Made by a program: the position numbers and the translations under genes
Assembly: GCA_963921195.1 (NCBI GenBank)
Contig: OY992539.1
Coordinates: 134,195,182-134,259,181 of the forward strand
Length of the DNA: 64,000 nt
Direction: 5' to 3'
From: Pegoplata infirma
Taxonomy: Eukaryota > Arthropoda > Insecta > Diptera > Anthomyiidae
The notes under the pieces: model-generated
What the model saw: only the letters and a program-made list of their open reading frames with translations
The model's database searches: none
What the model was told of the DNA's origin: nothing
In this document: positions 45,601 through 58,150 of the stretch, one piece after another
Position numbering within the stretch: the stretch's first letter is position 1
Layout: each line of letters starts with the position of its first letter

Positions 45601-47365
45601 CAGAGTTTTTCTTTTCCCGGACTTTTTCATTTCCCGGGAAAGCGGGAATCATTTTTAAATTTCCCGGGATCCCGGGAATTCCCGCAAAAACTAAAAACCA
45701 AAATTTTTTGTCCACACTAAAAAAAAAAAAAACTGTAATGCTAGCAAAAAAAGCTTGTAAACCTACAAGAAAATTTGCTGATTTTGAACCCACAACTTTT
45801 TTGCTAAAGTTAGCAAAAATGTTTTGCCAATAATTAGTGATTTTTTTTTTTTTTTTTAACTTAGTTCATACACATTTGAGGACCCCATTGGGTTCGGACC
45901 CAATAGGTCCAGACCCCGATGGGCCTAGACCTAGTTGGGTTCCTTAAAAATCGTCATAGTTTTTGATCCAAAATTTGTGTCCGTTTTGCTCTACCTTGCT
46001 TAGTTTTTGAGATACGTGATTTTAGGGGATCACTGGTGTCTTGAGAATTAAAAAACTCGATAACTTCAAAAATATTACTCGGAGAGCTTTTGGTTATTTT
46101 GCGGTCTTGTTCTACGTGTTGAGAGCTACAAAAATTATTTTGAACTTTTTGTTGTGTCGGCAATATTTACCGAGATATGAGCATTTTAAAATTTTCGGGA
46201 ATGCTAACTTTTTTGGATCCAAAGTTAGGTTCCATTAGGGTCCACACATGTGAAGAGGACCCGCGAAAGTATGGAGATTCTAAGAACCAAAAATGACCTC
46301 CATTTTGGTCTATCTGGCTTAGTTTCCGAGATAGCGCCATTTTAAGTTTTCTGAAAATAAAAAAAAAATTACCATTTATTTTTGCTAATGTTAGCAAAAA
46401 ATCTTGTAAAAATGTTGTCAACTCAATTTCAAATTTAGCAAAAGAAATTAGTTCAAAGTTTGTTTAAAATTGCTAATGTGCTAAATGAAGTTTACAAGAA
46501 TTTTTTGCTAACATGCTAATCTCAACTAAAAATTTGCTACATATAAATAATTTTTCTAGCAAATATCAAACAATCAATTTAATGTAATGTCCTACTGATG
46601 ACATAGAAGTGGTTTCGTGAAAAAAGAACAATTTTTGTCCCCAAATATGGCAAAGTCTTTAAAAAGTAATTTTTATCTGTTTTAATAATAAAAATTTTTC
46701 ATTTATTCTAATTCATTTTAGTACATTTTTACAATTTGTTTTCAGCGCTTTGCCTCTAAAACACAATGAAACTGATTCAGAGGAATTTCTTAATTATGTC
46801 TCTGAATCTGAATGTAACTGTTTTAGAGATATGTAATAAGAAAATTTACCCCAAAAAATTCTTTAAAAAATTAAACAATTCTGGTTTCTAAAAGAAAAAA
46901 CCCGTTAATTTCAGAGTCATTCCTTACACTGATTTTATATCAATTTATCGATTTAAAAAGAATCATATCCAGAGACATAAATATTTTTTATAGAAACAAA
47001 TAATTTTACTGCAAACTTTTCTAATGCAGGTCTCAGAAAGTACTTTTTCAGCTTCTAAAAAAAAGTATCAGGTTCTGATAATTATATCCTATCGAAGATT
47101 TAGGAATTGTGAGACTTTTTTCATTTCGTAAGTCTCAGATTTTATGACATTTTTTAGTTAGAAGGTTTCTCTTGGAATACTTTTAAGCCCTCCTGGTCCC
47201 TGCGTACGTTTCTGCCATCAATTATCAAGAATTTTAATAAAATCTCTAATAAATCACATACAAAATAATCAATAGAAGTCGAAAAATCAACAATTTCAGA
47301 GACGTAAAAATTTTTCCCGGGATTTCGGGATCGAAAATTTACGGGAATTCCCGTGAAAAACTCTA
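45601..47365. mobile_element. 1765-bp hAT-like element with CCCGGG repeats
   Basis: A perfect 8-bp duplication ATGCCAAC (45593-45600, 47366-47373) flanks CAGAGTTTTTC and GAAAAACTCTA. The duplication fits the hAT preference nTnnnnAn and the CAGAG tip is hAT-like. Next to each tip lie CCCGGGA/TCCCGGGAATTCCCG and CCCGGGATTTCGGGA repeats. No transposase. A copy of the CACTAAAAAAA family (45712-46565) is nested inside. Confidence 0.8.
45712..46565. mobile_element. Relative of the CACTGAAAAAAA element
   Basis: Begins CACACTAAAAAAAAA and shares ACCCCATTGGGTTCGGACCC, TTTGCTCTACCTTGCTTAG, TTTTTGAGATACG and TTTACCGAGATATGAGCAT with the reverse complement of 27430-27900. The right end is uncertain. Confidence 0.55.
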
Positions 47366-47373
47366 ATGCCAAC

Positions 47374-48404
47374 CAAAAAACAGCAAATGCTTATTTGTTA
47401 TTTCAAAGAGTAAATAAGTTTCCATTTTTAATTCAGAAATTCTATTTATATATCAGAAATTTCCATTTACATTACAGAAATTTCTATTTATGTTTCAGAA
47501 ATTTCCAATTGAATTCATTTTATTATAAATTTGTATTTCCAAAATTTTCTTAATGCTTTTCAGAAAATTCCATTTGTATTTAAAAAATGCCTGCGAATTT
47601 TGTACTCTTGCCCAAAACATTAAATCAGGATAATGTTTTGCGGAAGATTTGGGTGTACCTATGTAATAATGTTATATTACTTTGCTATTCCATGCAAAAC
47701 GAATTGAAATATCAGTCGAGGACCCCATTAAAAACCCAAAAGGGCTGTACATTTCGTAAGTGAGTGCAAAAAAGTGTTTTTACACTTTGGAGAGTATAAA
47801 AGATTCGGCACCAAAGAATATAACACTCTCACTTGTTTTATGTACATTTGATAAACAAATGGAAAATTTGAATGCGAAAAGCTTAGACTTGGTCAAAAAG
47901 TAGATTTGGTAAAAAAAATATTTTCACGAAAAACAAAATTATGTTAAAAAAAATTAATAAACCCAAAATTTTTGGTGAAAAAAAATTTGATGAAAAAAAA
48001 GTTTTTGATGAAAAGACAAAAAAATTTATCAAAACAAAAAAACTTATGAAAAAAAAAATTGATGACAAAAAAGTTAAATGAAAAAAAAAAAAATAAATTG
48101 ATGAAAAAAAAAAATTTGATTGAAAAAAAACTTATGGAAAAAAAATTTATGAAAAAAAATTTTTTTTTGTGGAAAAATAATTATTTTTCTTTTTATTCAC
48201 CAGCTGGTAAAAATTGTTTTTTTCACCACGAGGTGAATTTTATCCAAGTTACAAACCCAAGTTATTAAAATTTTTGAAAATAGTAATTCTTGTTTTCTTT
48301 TTCGTTAATTGTTAGCTTATTTAGTCAAACTGAGGTGGCGTCCTGCAACTTTTTTAAAATTAGACATCAGCCTAAAAACATTATCATGTTAAAATTTGGA
48401 TTTG
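47374..48404. other. AT-rich and A-rich low complexity, mini-me end fragment
   Basis: 47700-47835 has pieces like AGGACCCCATTAAAA and AGATTCGGCACC, probably a worn mini-me-like end. 47880-48180 is almost all GATGAAAAAA-like units. Frames here are low-complexity artefacts. Confidence 0.5.
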
Positions 48405-48818
48405 GAAAAAATATAGAAAAAGTCTCAGACTCCGAGACATTTTTCCTATAGAAAAAATCTACCATAGAAAAAGTCTCAGATTATTTTTTATAGGAAAAAT
48501 TCTGAGACATTTTTCCTATAGGAAAGGTTTCAGATTTTGAGACATTTTTCCTATAGAAAAGGTTTCAGATTTTGAGACATTTTTCCTATAGAAATAGTCG
48601 AAGAATCTGAGACATTTTTCTTATAGAAAAAGTTTCAGATTCTGAGACATCTTTCTACAGAAAAAGTTTCACATTTTGAGAAATTTTTCAATAGAAAAAT
48701 TCTCAAATTCTGAGACATTTTTCTGTAGAAAAAGTCACACATTCTAAGACATTTTTCCTAAAGAAAAGGTTTCACATTTTGAGAAATTTTTCCTATAGAA
48801 AAAATCGCACATTCTGAG
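48405..48818. repeat. Dyad-repeat array, left part
   Basis: About ten units of CAGATTCTGAGACATTTTT plus CCTATAGAAAAAG. This is the same type as 10016-11515 but with ACATTTTT in place of AATTTTT. It continues after the inserted hAT-like element at 50956. Confidence 0.8.
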
Positions 48819-50947
48819 TAGAGTATCCAAAAAACCGCCGATTTTCAGAAACCGGTTTCGGTTTATTCGAAAAATCTAAAATTTAAAAAACCGGTTTCGG
48901 TTTTGGTTTTATATAAAAAACCGGTCAACCGGGTTTTTCCGGGTTTTTGATAATTTTAGATTTTTATTTAAAAATAACGAAATTTGTTAATTAAAAAGAA
49001 GACAATAAGATACAAAATTATCTTATTAACTCCACTTAAAACATAAAAAAAAACGTTTGGTTCTATATTCTAAAATAATGAGGATATTCACTTCAGAAAT
49101 TTTTGGCCCTTGCAAGAGTGCAATATCGCAACTTTTTTTTTTTTTTAATTTTAATAAAATTTTTATTTTTTTATTACCTTTTATATGATGCGTCGTTGCA
49201 AGAAAATATTTGCAATTTATTTTAATAGTAATATAATTGCTTCTATTCACAAAGAAACTAGCAAAAAAGTTGCAATTTTTAAATTGAGCAATTTTTAAAT
49301 TGAGCAATGTGAGAGACTAAAGCCCATAGTTGAAGGAAAAATTGGTGCATACCAGTGTGGCTTTAGACCTGGAAAATCTACCATGGACCAAATATGTACA
49401 CGTCGACAAATTTTAGAGAAGACCCGTGAGAAAGGCATCGGCACTCACCATCTTTTTGTCGATTTCAAATCCGCTTTTGACAGCCCAACACGACACTCAC
49501 TTTTTACTGCAATGTCTTATTTCAATATACCATCGAAACTAATAAGACTTTGTGAAATGACGCTAAGGAACACTAGATCTTCGGTAAAGGTTGGGAGAGA
49601 TCTATCTGAGCCGTTTAATACTGAGCGTGGCTTTAGACAGGGTGACCCACTCTCCTGCGTTTTATTTAACATACTTTTGGATAAAGTTATGCGTAATGCA
49701 TTCGATGATAGGGTGCCAAGGGGCACAATTTATAGTAAAAGTATCATGCTGCTGGCATATGCCGATGATATTGATATTATAGGACGCACTCTAGAAGACG
49801 TTACTGCAGCTTTTATGAAAGTTGAAGAAGAAGCGAAAAAAAATGGGTCTGATGGTAAATGAAGGCAAAACCAAATTGATGCAGTCAGTGTTTAAGGAAT
49901 CGCAGCGTACTGGGCGATCCGTAGCTGTCCAAAATTACAATTTTGAAGTAGTGGACGAATTCGTATACCTTTGATCTCTCATAAATAATAAAAATAATGT
50001 CAGTCTGGAGATCAAGCGAAGAATCACCTTGGCAAATAGATGCTATTTTGGCCTTGGCAAGCAGATGCGCTCACGAAGCCTCTCAAGGCAGACGAAAATT
50101 ACTCTATACAACACGCTCATCCTGCCTGTGTTGTTGTACGGCGCGGAAACATGGGTGTTATCTGCTGCAGATGCAGCCATGCTTGGAGTCTTTGAGAGGA
50201 AGATTCTACGAAGAATTTTTGGACCCGCTCGTAATGGTGATGACTTTCGTCGAAGAACAAACGACGAGCTATATAGACTATACGCAGATACCAACATAGT
50301 TAAGCGTATTAAAATACAAAGACTAAAATGGGGTGGTCACGTCCAGCGCATGGATGACACTGCACCGGCAAGAAAAGCCCTTTTGGAAAACCCCCACGGC
50401 ATTCTCGGAAGAGGTCGCCCCAAGCTCCAGTGGGGTAAACAAGTTGACGAAGACATGTTGAGACTTCGTGTGCGAAACTGGGAAACTCGTGCTAAGAATA
50501 GAGATGACTGGAAACTTCTTTTGAAACAGGCCAAAGACCTATTATAGGTTGTTGTACATGGCCAAATAAAGTAAAGTAAGTAATTTTGCAAGACTAAAAT
50601 TTCTGACGTTAATTCCATTAATGTTTTAGAAATAAAAATCAAATTTTGAGTTCTGGTTGTGTTAGAGTTTTTGATTATTTTCAATAAAATTTGATTTTTT
50701 TTTTTTTTTAATTCACGTTCGATTTTTGTTTTGCAAAATATAGCTTAAAATTTTAGACCAAAATCGCTTCCAATTTTTTCTATAAATTAAAAAGTGACAC
50801 CAATGTTTTTAGTTTTTCATAAAAAAAATAAACCGGTTAAACCGACCTAAAAACACCGGTTTTTCGAACCACCGAATTTGAATAAAAACCGAAACCGGCC
50901 GGATTTTTGAAAATGAGAAAACCGGTCCACCGGTTTTCGATACTCTA
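48819..50947. mobile_element. hAT-like foldback with ACCGGT repeats carrying a LINE
   Basis: The tips TAGAGTATC and GATACTCTA are inverted and followed by about 110 bp of inverted AAACCGGTTTCGG-like repeats. Flanking 8-mers ATTCTGAG (48811-48818) and ATTCTTAT (50948-50955) agree at six positions, as expected for an old hAT duplication. It interrupts a dyad-repeat array. An RTE-like LINE sits inside. Confidence 0.65.
49300..50583 (+). pseudogene. RTE-like LINE, 3' half (RT to tail)
   Basis: 5'-truncated at about 49300. RT is well preserved: AYQCGFRPGKSTMDQI near 49350, FVDFKSAFDS near 49458, GFRQGDPLSCVLFN near 49632, LLAYADDIDIIGR near 49750. An A-run near 49840 shifts the frame, and a stop lies near 49973. 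The C-terminal part is open from 50029 to 50547: LPVLLYGAETWVLSA, FERKILRRIFGP, RRTNDELYRLYAD, KWGGHVQRMDD, GRGRPKLQW. This layout is typical of RTE-clade LINEs. It ends with AAATAAAGTAAAGTAAGTAA, a short repeat tail. One shift and one stop suggest a fairly young copy. Confidence 0.85.
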
Positions 50948-50955
50948 ATTCTTAT

Positions 50956-51130
50956 TGTGAGACTTTTTTTCTGTAGAAGAAATCTCAGATTCCGGGTCAT
51001 TTTTCTTACTGGAAAAGTCTCAGATTCTGAGGCATTTTTCCTATAGACAAAGTCTCAGAATCTGAGGCATTTTTCCTATAGAATAAGTCTCAGATTATGA
51101 GACCTTTTTCACTCTGTGACATTTTTCCTT
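50956..51130. repeat. Dyad-repeat array, right part
   Basis: Four or five units of AGTCTCAGATTCTGAGGCAT and TTTTTCCTATAGA. Continuation of 48405-48818 beyond the inserted element. Confidence 0.75.
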
Positions 51131-51330
51131 TAATGTTCAGACTTTTTTTCTAGAAAAATTTTCGAATTTCAAAATTTTTTTTCCATAGAAAATTTTTTTT
51201 AGTAAGTCTCTTTTCTTTTTTTTTTTAATATTTTTTCTTTCTTTGTTCTTTCTCTTTTCTTTCTTTTTCTTTTCCTTTTCCTTTTTATCCTTTTTAAATT
51301 TGGTCCCCTTCCCCACCTCCACCCCTTATA
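51131..51330. repeat. Pyrimidine tract
   Basis: Strongly strand-asymmetric CTTT-rich sequence, about 100 bases at 51205-51300. Apparent frames are low complexity. Confidence 0.7.
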
Positions 51331-52430
51331 CCCGCGCATGCTCTTGTTAGAATTAGTAACTAAAACTTTTAAATTAAATCCTTTTTAAATTAAAACTTTG
51401 GGATTTTTAAAAATCTGCACAATCCTTTTCTGCTAACACCAAACTTAATATTTTCCATTCCATTTATTATCTTAGCAACAAGAAGAATTTCTCATCAAAA
51501 TGTGTACAACATTTTTCTCATAACTTCTCGTACCAAAGAAAAAAAGATATTTAAAACATTCCATTTAATTTTAAATTTACATATCAGTGCCATATTAATC
51601 TTGACTTTAGCATAACCAAAATCCAAAAACTAAAAAAAAAACAACGAAAAACGATGATAATAAATTACCTGAGCGATTCCTATTAATAACTTTAATTAAC
51701 AAAAATGAAACCCTTTTTGTGTGTGGAACAAAAACAAAAAGAAATCCTTTTAACAAACCTGTAAGACATCTCTGAAGACATAAAAAAAATGTTCCACACC
51801 GCACAGACGACACAGACTTTAGGAAGGAATCTGTGTATGACCAGGCCAGACGAGACAAACCGACAGACAGACATACTTAAGTCATATAGTGTGGGAACTG
51901 AATTATTTAAATCAAACTAAACATCTGAGGAGTAAAGACTGCAAACGCAAAATATTATGTGTTGTATGGTTGTAGTCATCAAGGAGGGAGTATGGTGCAA
52001 ATCTTATTTTAATATTTTATTTTTTTTTTATTCTCATATGCATATTTATTGCATTTTCTTCGATGCGGTAACGCCCCCATATTCACAATGGAATTTCAAT
52101 TTCATTAAAAGAATACATAAAAATCATAAGAAAAAATATAAAAAACAAAAGTAAGTTTAAATGTAAAAAAAAAATATTTACGAGATTAGTTTCATTTATC
52201 TTTAACAGAGGTGAATGCTAAACTAAATTAATTTTATTTCCCTACCAAAGCTATGTGCTTCCAGGATGCTTCTGGAGACTTTGCAAAATCGACAATAGTC
52301 TGAAACGGCACATACATTTAAAAAGACAGAAATGTTTAACACCAACCCAGGGGTATCAGGTTGTCGTTAGTCCCAGGCTGGGACCCATATGAGTCGTATG
52401 TCGTACGTTTTACGTCAACACACGTAGACT
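51331..52430. other. No gene or repeat recognised
   Basis: AT-rich, apparently single-copy within the window. A short ACCGACAGACAGACATAC near 51859 is the only repeat-like piece. Possible host intergenic or intronic DNA. Confidence 0.45.
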
Positions 52431-52439
52431 CTGAGGTAC

Positions 52440-53590
52440 ATTGTGTTTCCCTACTGGTTCCTGTCGTTAAACCAATTTGAGCTTCTTATGAAACTCCGAA
52501 GATATTGAATTTTGAAATCCGACAAATCAGAAAGATGCAGCTGCCTTGATCCCAGTGAAGCAAGTCTCTGACCAGAAAGTGCCGGGCAATGGCTGATAAA
52601 GTTTTCGATAGTTTCCAACTCCTCTTCATCTATGGAACTCCGGCAAAAGTCATTCGACTGCACATTTAACCACTCTGCGTGCTTCCCTATAATACAGTGT
52701 CCGGTAATTATAGCAACCACCGTCGAAATCTCTCCTCTTGGGAGCGATATCAGCTCACTTGTGCGCCCCTGATTAAGAAAAGGCTGAATCAGTCGTGTTG
52801 TCTTATATGTCCATCCATTTGCCCAACTTTTTTTTATTTTCCAACTCCAACTACTCTTCATCCATGCAACTCCGGCAAAAGTCATTCGACGGCAAATTGA
52901 ACCGCGGGAATTACAGAAACCACCGTCGAAATCTCTCCTCTTGGAAGCGATATCAGCTCACTTGTGCGCCCCTGATTAAGAGAAGGCCAAATTAGTCATG
53001 TTGTCGCACACGTCCATCCATTTGCCCATCTTTGATAAGTCTCCGTCGCGGAACAAAGCCGTAGGTTTTGCTTTCAAGTTTCTAAAGGCACACCACCACA
53101 TTCCAGTTCTGTTGGAACCTGTAAGGTTGGAAAAATGTTTCCAATGGCGCTTTTGCAGGACTACAAAGAAATCATTAGCTTTCTTCCTATCTAGAAATAC
53201 TCCAAGATATTTGGCTCCTTTGGAGAAGGCAATTTCAGTATCGTCAGGACTAATAGGATCAAAAGCAAGAATCGTTTTTTCCTTGTGAACACGACAAGTT
53301 TAGTTTTACAGGGGTTAAATTTCAGACCACAGTCTCTTGTTAATTTAGACTGTTCATTCAGAGATCCCTGAAGAATGTCCCTTAATGTTGGCAGGTGCTT
53401 TCTCTTTACCATTATTGTAAGACTTTTAGCATATGCAACATGTCGGCCACGTACCTCTTGAGAGAGCTGACCTCCCTGTTCTCTACCCCTTTTGACAAAT
53501 CAAAAAACAGTAGATGTTCCCAACTCAGAGGATATGCAGCTATTAGCAAGTAGATTTTCTACCATCAACACGATACAATGCTTCACTTTA
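52440..53590 (-). pseudogene. RH-LINE relic with internal deletion and duplication
   Basis: On the minus strand, RT pieces at 53180-53590 (AYAKSLTIMVKRKHLP, where YADD has become YAKS; LPTLRDILQGSLNEQ; NPCKTKLVVFTR) jump near 53110-53150 to the late part (MWWCAFRNLKAKPTALFRDG). The C-terminus follows: VVAIITGHCIIGKHAEW, CRSSIDEEELETIENF, SHCPALSGQRLASLGS. Part of the C-terminal region is present twice (see 52620-53005). RNase H is missing. Confidence 0.8.
52620..53005. repeat. Tandem duplication inside the LINE relic
   Basis: 52620-52803 and 52852-53005 share AACTCCGGCAAAAGTCATTC and CCACCGTCGAAATCTCTCCT, with offsets of 232 and 202, so the second copy lacks about 30 bases. They differ at several positions. 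Confidence 0.8.
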
Positions 53591-53599
53591 AGGCCACAA

Positions 53600-53806
53600 A
53601 ATGCCACAGTTATCGAGTGCTACATTGCTGCCTTAGGTTTAGGATTATAATTCCCTTAAATTTAATTTCCCTTTCCCTTCTGCTAGAAAAATCTAAATCT
53701 AAATTTAAAACCACCCCGATTCCATAGATATTCCGCTAGAGAAGTCAATCTCATTTCAGTTCAGCAAAAAACCTTTGCCACATATGGCGCTTCATCAGTA
53801 CCAGAC
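53600..53806 (-). pseudogene. LINE C-terminal tail, left of the palindrome
   Basis: Minus-strand frame beside the duplication reads LMKRHMWQRFFAELK, which follows naturally on the KHLLY residue run at the other side of the palindrome (63585 onward). The remainder looks like 3' untranslated sequence. The 9.76-kb element therefore seems to have landed in this LINE. Confidence 0.5.
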
Positions 53807-53814
53807 GTTTATAT

Positions 53815-53945
53815 CAGAGCCCCCCGTTTCCCGGGTAGACGAGTACCCGAGCTACCCGGGAAGCTCAACTACCCGGGATTGCTACCCGGGTAGCTCAACT
53901 ACCCGGGATTGCTACCCGGGTAGTTGAGCTACCCGGGTAGTTGAA
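53815..53945. repeat. Left terminal ACCCGGGTAG repeats
   Basis: About eight CCCGGG cores in 130 bp, spaced as CTACCCGGGTAGCTCAACTA and similar, each itself palindromic. The mirror set is at 63468-63560. This is the most GC-rich sequence nearby. Confidence 0.85.
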
Positions 53946-54089
53946 ATAAAATTTTTTTACGTTTAAAACCGTGTAAAATCTAAACTATTATTAGAAAGTA
54001 TAGCAAAGTTATATAAATTTTAATGGAGAGATTGCAAGGAATAACCTCAAAAAATTTTATGCAAATCTAACGACAACTGTGGCTTCGGC

Positions 54090-57000
54090 ATACAACTACC
54101 CGTCTCGGCTCGTCCACTTTCCATACAAATATGTGAAAAACTGTACAATTTTCAAGTTTGACATCATTTTATGAAATTTTTTTAAAAACGACTTGTTAAA
54201 AAAATTACATGGCTGGGATCGGTTTATAATTGTTAATTCTTGTTTAAAATTTCAAAAGAATCCGATGAAAATTGTGGCCTTGCCAAACTACTACCCGTCC
54301 CGGCTCGTCCACTTTCCATACAAATGTGTAAAAAAGTGTACAATTTTCAAGTTTGAAGTCATTTTATGAAAATATTTTCAAAGAGACTTGTTAAAAAAAA
54401 TACATGGCTGAATTCGGCATATAATTGTGATTACTTGTTTAAAATTTCAAAAGAATCCGATGAAAATTGTTGCCTGGCCAAACTACTACCCGACTACCCG
54501 TCACGGCTAGTCCACTGAAAAAAAAAAAATGAAAAAAATCCAAAAAAAAAAAAAAAATTTTTTTTACTAATTATAATTGACTATATTCAAGGACACCAAA
54601 TTTCAAATTTTAGTACAATCCGATGAATTTTGTGGCATTGGCGAACTACTACCCGTCCCAGCTCGCCCAATCACCATACAAATGTGTGAAAAAGCGAAAC
54701 ATTTTCAAGTTTGAAGTCATTTTATGAAAAAAATTTCAAAGAAACTTGTTGAAAAAATAACATGGCTGGAATCGGCATATAATTGTGATTACTCGTTTAA
54801 AATTTCAAAAGAATCCGATGAAAATTGTGGCCTGGCCAAACTACTACCCGACTACCCGTCTAAGCTAGTCCACTTAAAAAAAAAATGTAAAAAATAAAAA
54901 AAAAAAAAAAATATTTTTTTTATTTACTAATTAGAATTGACTATATTCAAGGACACCAAATTTCAAATTTTAGTGCAGTCCGATGAATTTTGTGGCATTG
55001 GCGAACTACTACCCGTCCTAGCTCGTCCAATTTCCATACAAATGTATGAAAAAGTGTACAATTTTCAACTTTAAAGTCATTTTATGAAAAAATTTTCAAA
55101 GAGGCTTGTTGAAAAAATTACATGGCTGGAATCGGCATATAATTGTGATTACTTGTTTAAAATTTCAAAAGAATCCGATGAAAATTGTGGCCTGGCCATA
55201 CTACTACCCGTCCCGGCTCGTCCACTTTCCATACAAATGTGTGAAAAAGTGTTCAATTTTCAAGTTTGAAGTCATTTTATGAAAAATTTTTAAAAAAGAC
55301 TTGTTAAAAAAATTACATGGCTGGAATCGGCTTATTATTGTTATTGCTTGTGTAAAATTTCATAAGAATCCGATGAAAATTGTGGCCTGGTCATACTACT
55401 ACCCGTCCCGGCTCGTCCACTTTCCATGCAATTGTGTGAAATAGTGTACAATTTTCAAGTTTGAAGTCATTTTATGAAACATTTTTTAAAAAGACTTTTT
55501 AAAAAAATTACATGGCTGGAATTGGCTTATAATTGTTATTACTAGTTCAAAATTTCATAAGAATCCGATGAAAATTGTGGCCTGGCCATACTACTACCCG
55601 TCCCGGCTCGTCCACTTTCCATACAAATGTGTGAAAAAGCGAAAAATGTTCAAGTTTGAAGTCATTTTATGAAAATAATTTCAAAGAGACTTGTTGAAAA
55701 AATTACATGGCTGGAATTGGCATATAATTGTGATTACTCCTTTAAAATTTCAAAAGAATCCGATGAAAATTGTGGCCTGGCCAAACTACTACCCGACTAC
55801 CCGTCTCGGCTAGTCCACTTAAAAAAAATGTAAAAAATGTAAAAAATCAAAAAAAAAAAAAATATATTTTTTTTATTTACTAATTAGAATTGACTATATT
55901 CAAGGACACCAAATTTCAAATTTTAGTGCAGTCCGATGAATTTTGTGGCATTGGCGAACTACTACCCGTCCTAGCTCGTCCAATCTCCATACAAATGTAT
56001 GAAAAAGTGTACAATTTTCAACTTTGAAGTCATTTTATGAAAAAATTTTCAAAGAGGCTTGTTGAAAAAATTACATGGCTGGAATCGGCATATAATTGTG
56101 ATTACTCGTTTAAAATTTCAAAAGAATCCGATGAAAATTGTGGCCTGGCCAAACTACTACCCGACTACCCGTCTCGGCTAGTCCACTTAAAAAAAAATGT
56201 AAAAAATCAAAAAAAAAAAAAAAAAAAATATTTTTTTATTTACTAATTAGAATTGACTATATTCAAGGACACCAAATTTCAAATTTTAGTGCAGTCCGAT
56301 GAATTTTGTGGCATTGGCGAACTACTACCCGTCCTAGCTCGTCCAATTTTCATACAAATGTATGAAAAAGTGTACAATTTTCAACTTTGAAGTCATTTTA
56401 TGAAAAAAATTTCAAAGAGGCTTGTTGAAAAAATTACATGGCTGGAATCGGCTTATAATTGCTATTACTTGTTTAAAATTTCATAAGAATCCGATGAAAG
56501 TTGTGGCCTGGCCTTACTACTACCCGTCCCGGCTCGTCCACTTTCCATACAAATGTGTGAAAAAGTGTACAATTTTCAAGTTTGAAGTCATTTTATGAAA
56601 AATTTTTAAAAAAAACTTGTTAAAAAAATTACATGGCTGGAATGTAATTACATAATTGTTATTACTTGTGTAAAATTTCATAAGAATCCTATGAAAATTG
56701 TGGCCTGGCCATACTACTACCCGTCCCGGCTCGTCCACTTTCCATACAAATTTGTGAAATAGTGTACAATTTTCAAGTTTGAAGTCATTTTATGAAAAAT
56801 TTTTAAAAAAGACTTGTTGAAAAAATTACATGGCTGAAATCGGCATATAATTGTGATTACTTGTTTAAAATTTCAAAAGAATCCGATGAAAATTGTGGCC
56901 TGGCCATACTACTACCCGTCCCGGCTCGTCCACTTTCCATAAAAATTTGTGAAATAGTGTACAGTTTTCAAGTTTGAAGTCATTTTATGAAACATTTTTA

Positions 57001-58150
57001 AAAAAGACTTTTTAAAAAAATTACATGGCGGGAATCGGCTTATAATTGTTATTACTTGTTTAAAATTTCAAAAGAATCCGATTAAAATTTTGGCCTGGCC
57101 ATACTACTACCCGTCCCGGCTCGTCCACTTTCCATACAAATGTGTGAAAAAGTGTACAATTTTCAAGTTTGAAGACATTTTATGAGAAAATTTTCAAAGA
57201 GACTTGTTAAAAAAATTACATGGCTGGAATCGGCTTATAATTGTGATTACTTGTTTAAAGTTTCAAAAGAATCCGATGAAAATTGTGGCCTGGCCAAACT
57301 ACTACCCGACTACCCGTCTCGGCTAGTCCACTTAAAAAAAAAATGTAAAAAATCAAAAAAAAAAAAAAAATATTTTTTTTATTTACTAATTAGAATTGAC
57401 TATATTCAAGGACACCAAATTTCAAATTTTAGTGCAGTCCGATGAATTTTGTGGCATTGGCGAACTACTACCCGTCCTAGCTCGTCCAATCTCCATACAA
57501 ATGTATGAAAAAGTGTACAATTTTCAAGTTTGAAGTCATTTTATGAAAAAATTTTCAAAGAGGCTTGTTGAAAAAATTACATGGCTGGAATCGGCATATA
57601 ATTGTGATAACTTGTTTAAAATTTCAAAAGAATCCGATGAAAATTGTGGCCTGGCCATACTACTACCCGTCCCGGCTCTTCCACTTTCCATACAAATGTG
57701 TGAAAAAGTGTACAATTTTCAAGTTTGAAGTCATTTTATGAAAAATTTTTAAAAAAGACTTGTTAAAAAAATTACATGATTGGAATGGGCATATAATTGT
57801 GATTACTTGTTTAAAATTTCAAAAGAATCCGATGAAAATTGTGGCCTGGCCATACTACTACCCGTCCCGGCTCTTCCACTTTCCATACAAATGTGTGAAA
57901 AAGTGTACAATTTTCAAGTTTGAAGTCATTTTATGAAAAATTTTTAAAAAAGACTTGTTAAAAAAATTACATGATTGGAATGGGCATATAATTGTGATTA
58001 CTTGTTTAAAATTTCAAAAGAATCCGATGAAAATTGTGACCTGGCCATACTACTACCCGTCCCGGCTCTTCCACTTTCCATACAAATGTGTGAAAAAGTG
58101 TACAATTTTCAAGTCATTTTATGAAAAAATTTTCAATGAAACTTGTTAAA
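54090..58150 (+). repeat. Left arm: ~22 tandem units
   Basis: Units of about 195 bp hold CTACTACCCGTCCCGGCTCG, TTTCCATACAAATGTGTGAA, TGAAGTCATTTTATGAAAA, TTACATGGCTGGAATCGG and AAGAATCCGATGAAAATTG. A second type, seen five times (near 54600, 54980, 55930, 56290, 57440), has a poly(A) run, AGAATTGACTATATTCAAGG and GGCATTGGCGAACTACTACC. Units preceding type 2 carry a double ACTACCCGACTACCCG. Frames of about 60 codons such as 55084-55269 merely repeat with the unit and are not genes. Confidence 0.9.

Noticed and set aside
49026..49307. Minus-strand 93-codon frame before the RTE-like LINE
   Set aside because: Low-complexity lysine-rich product of AT-rich filler inside the foldback.
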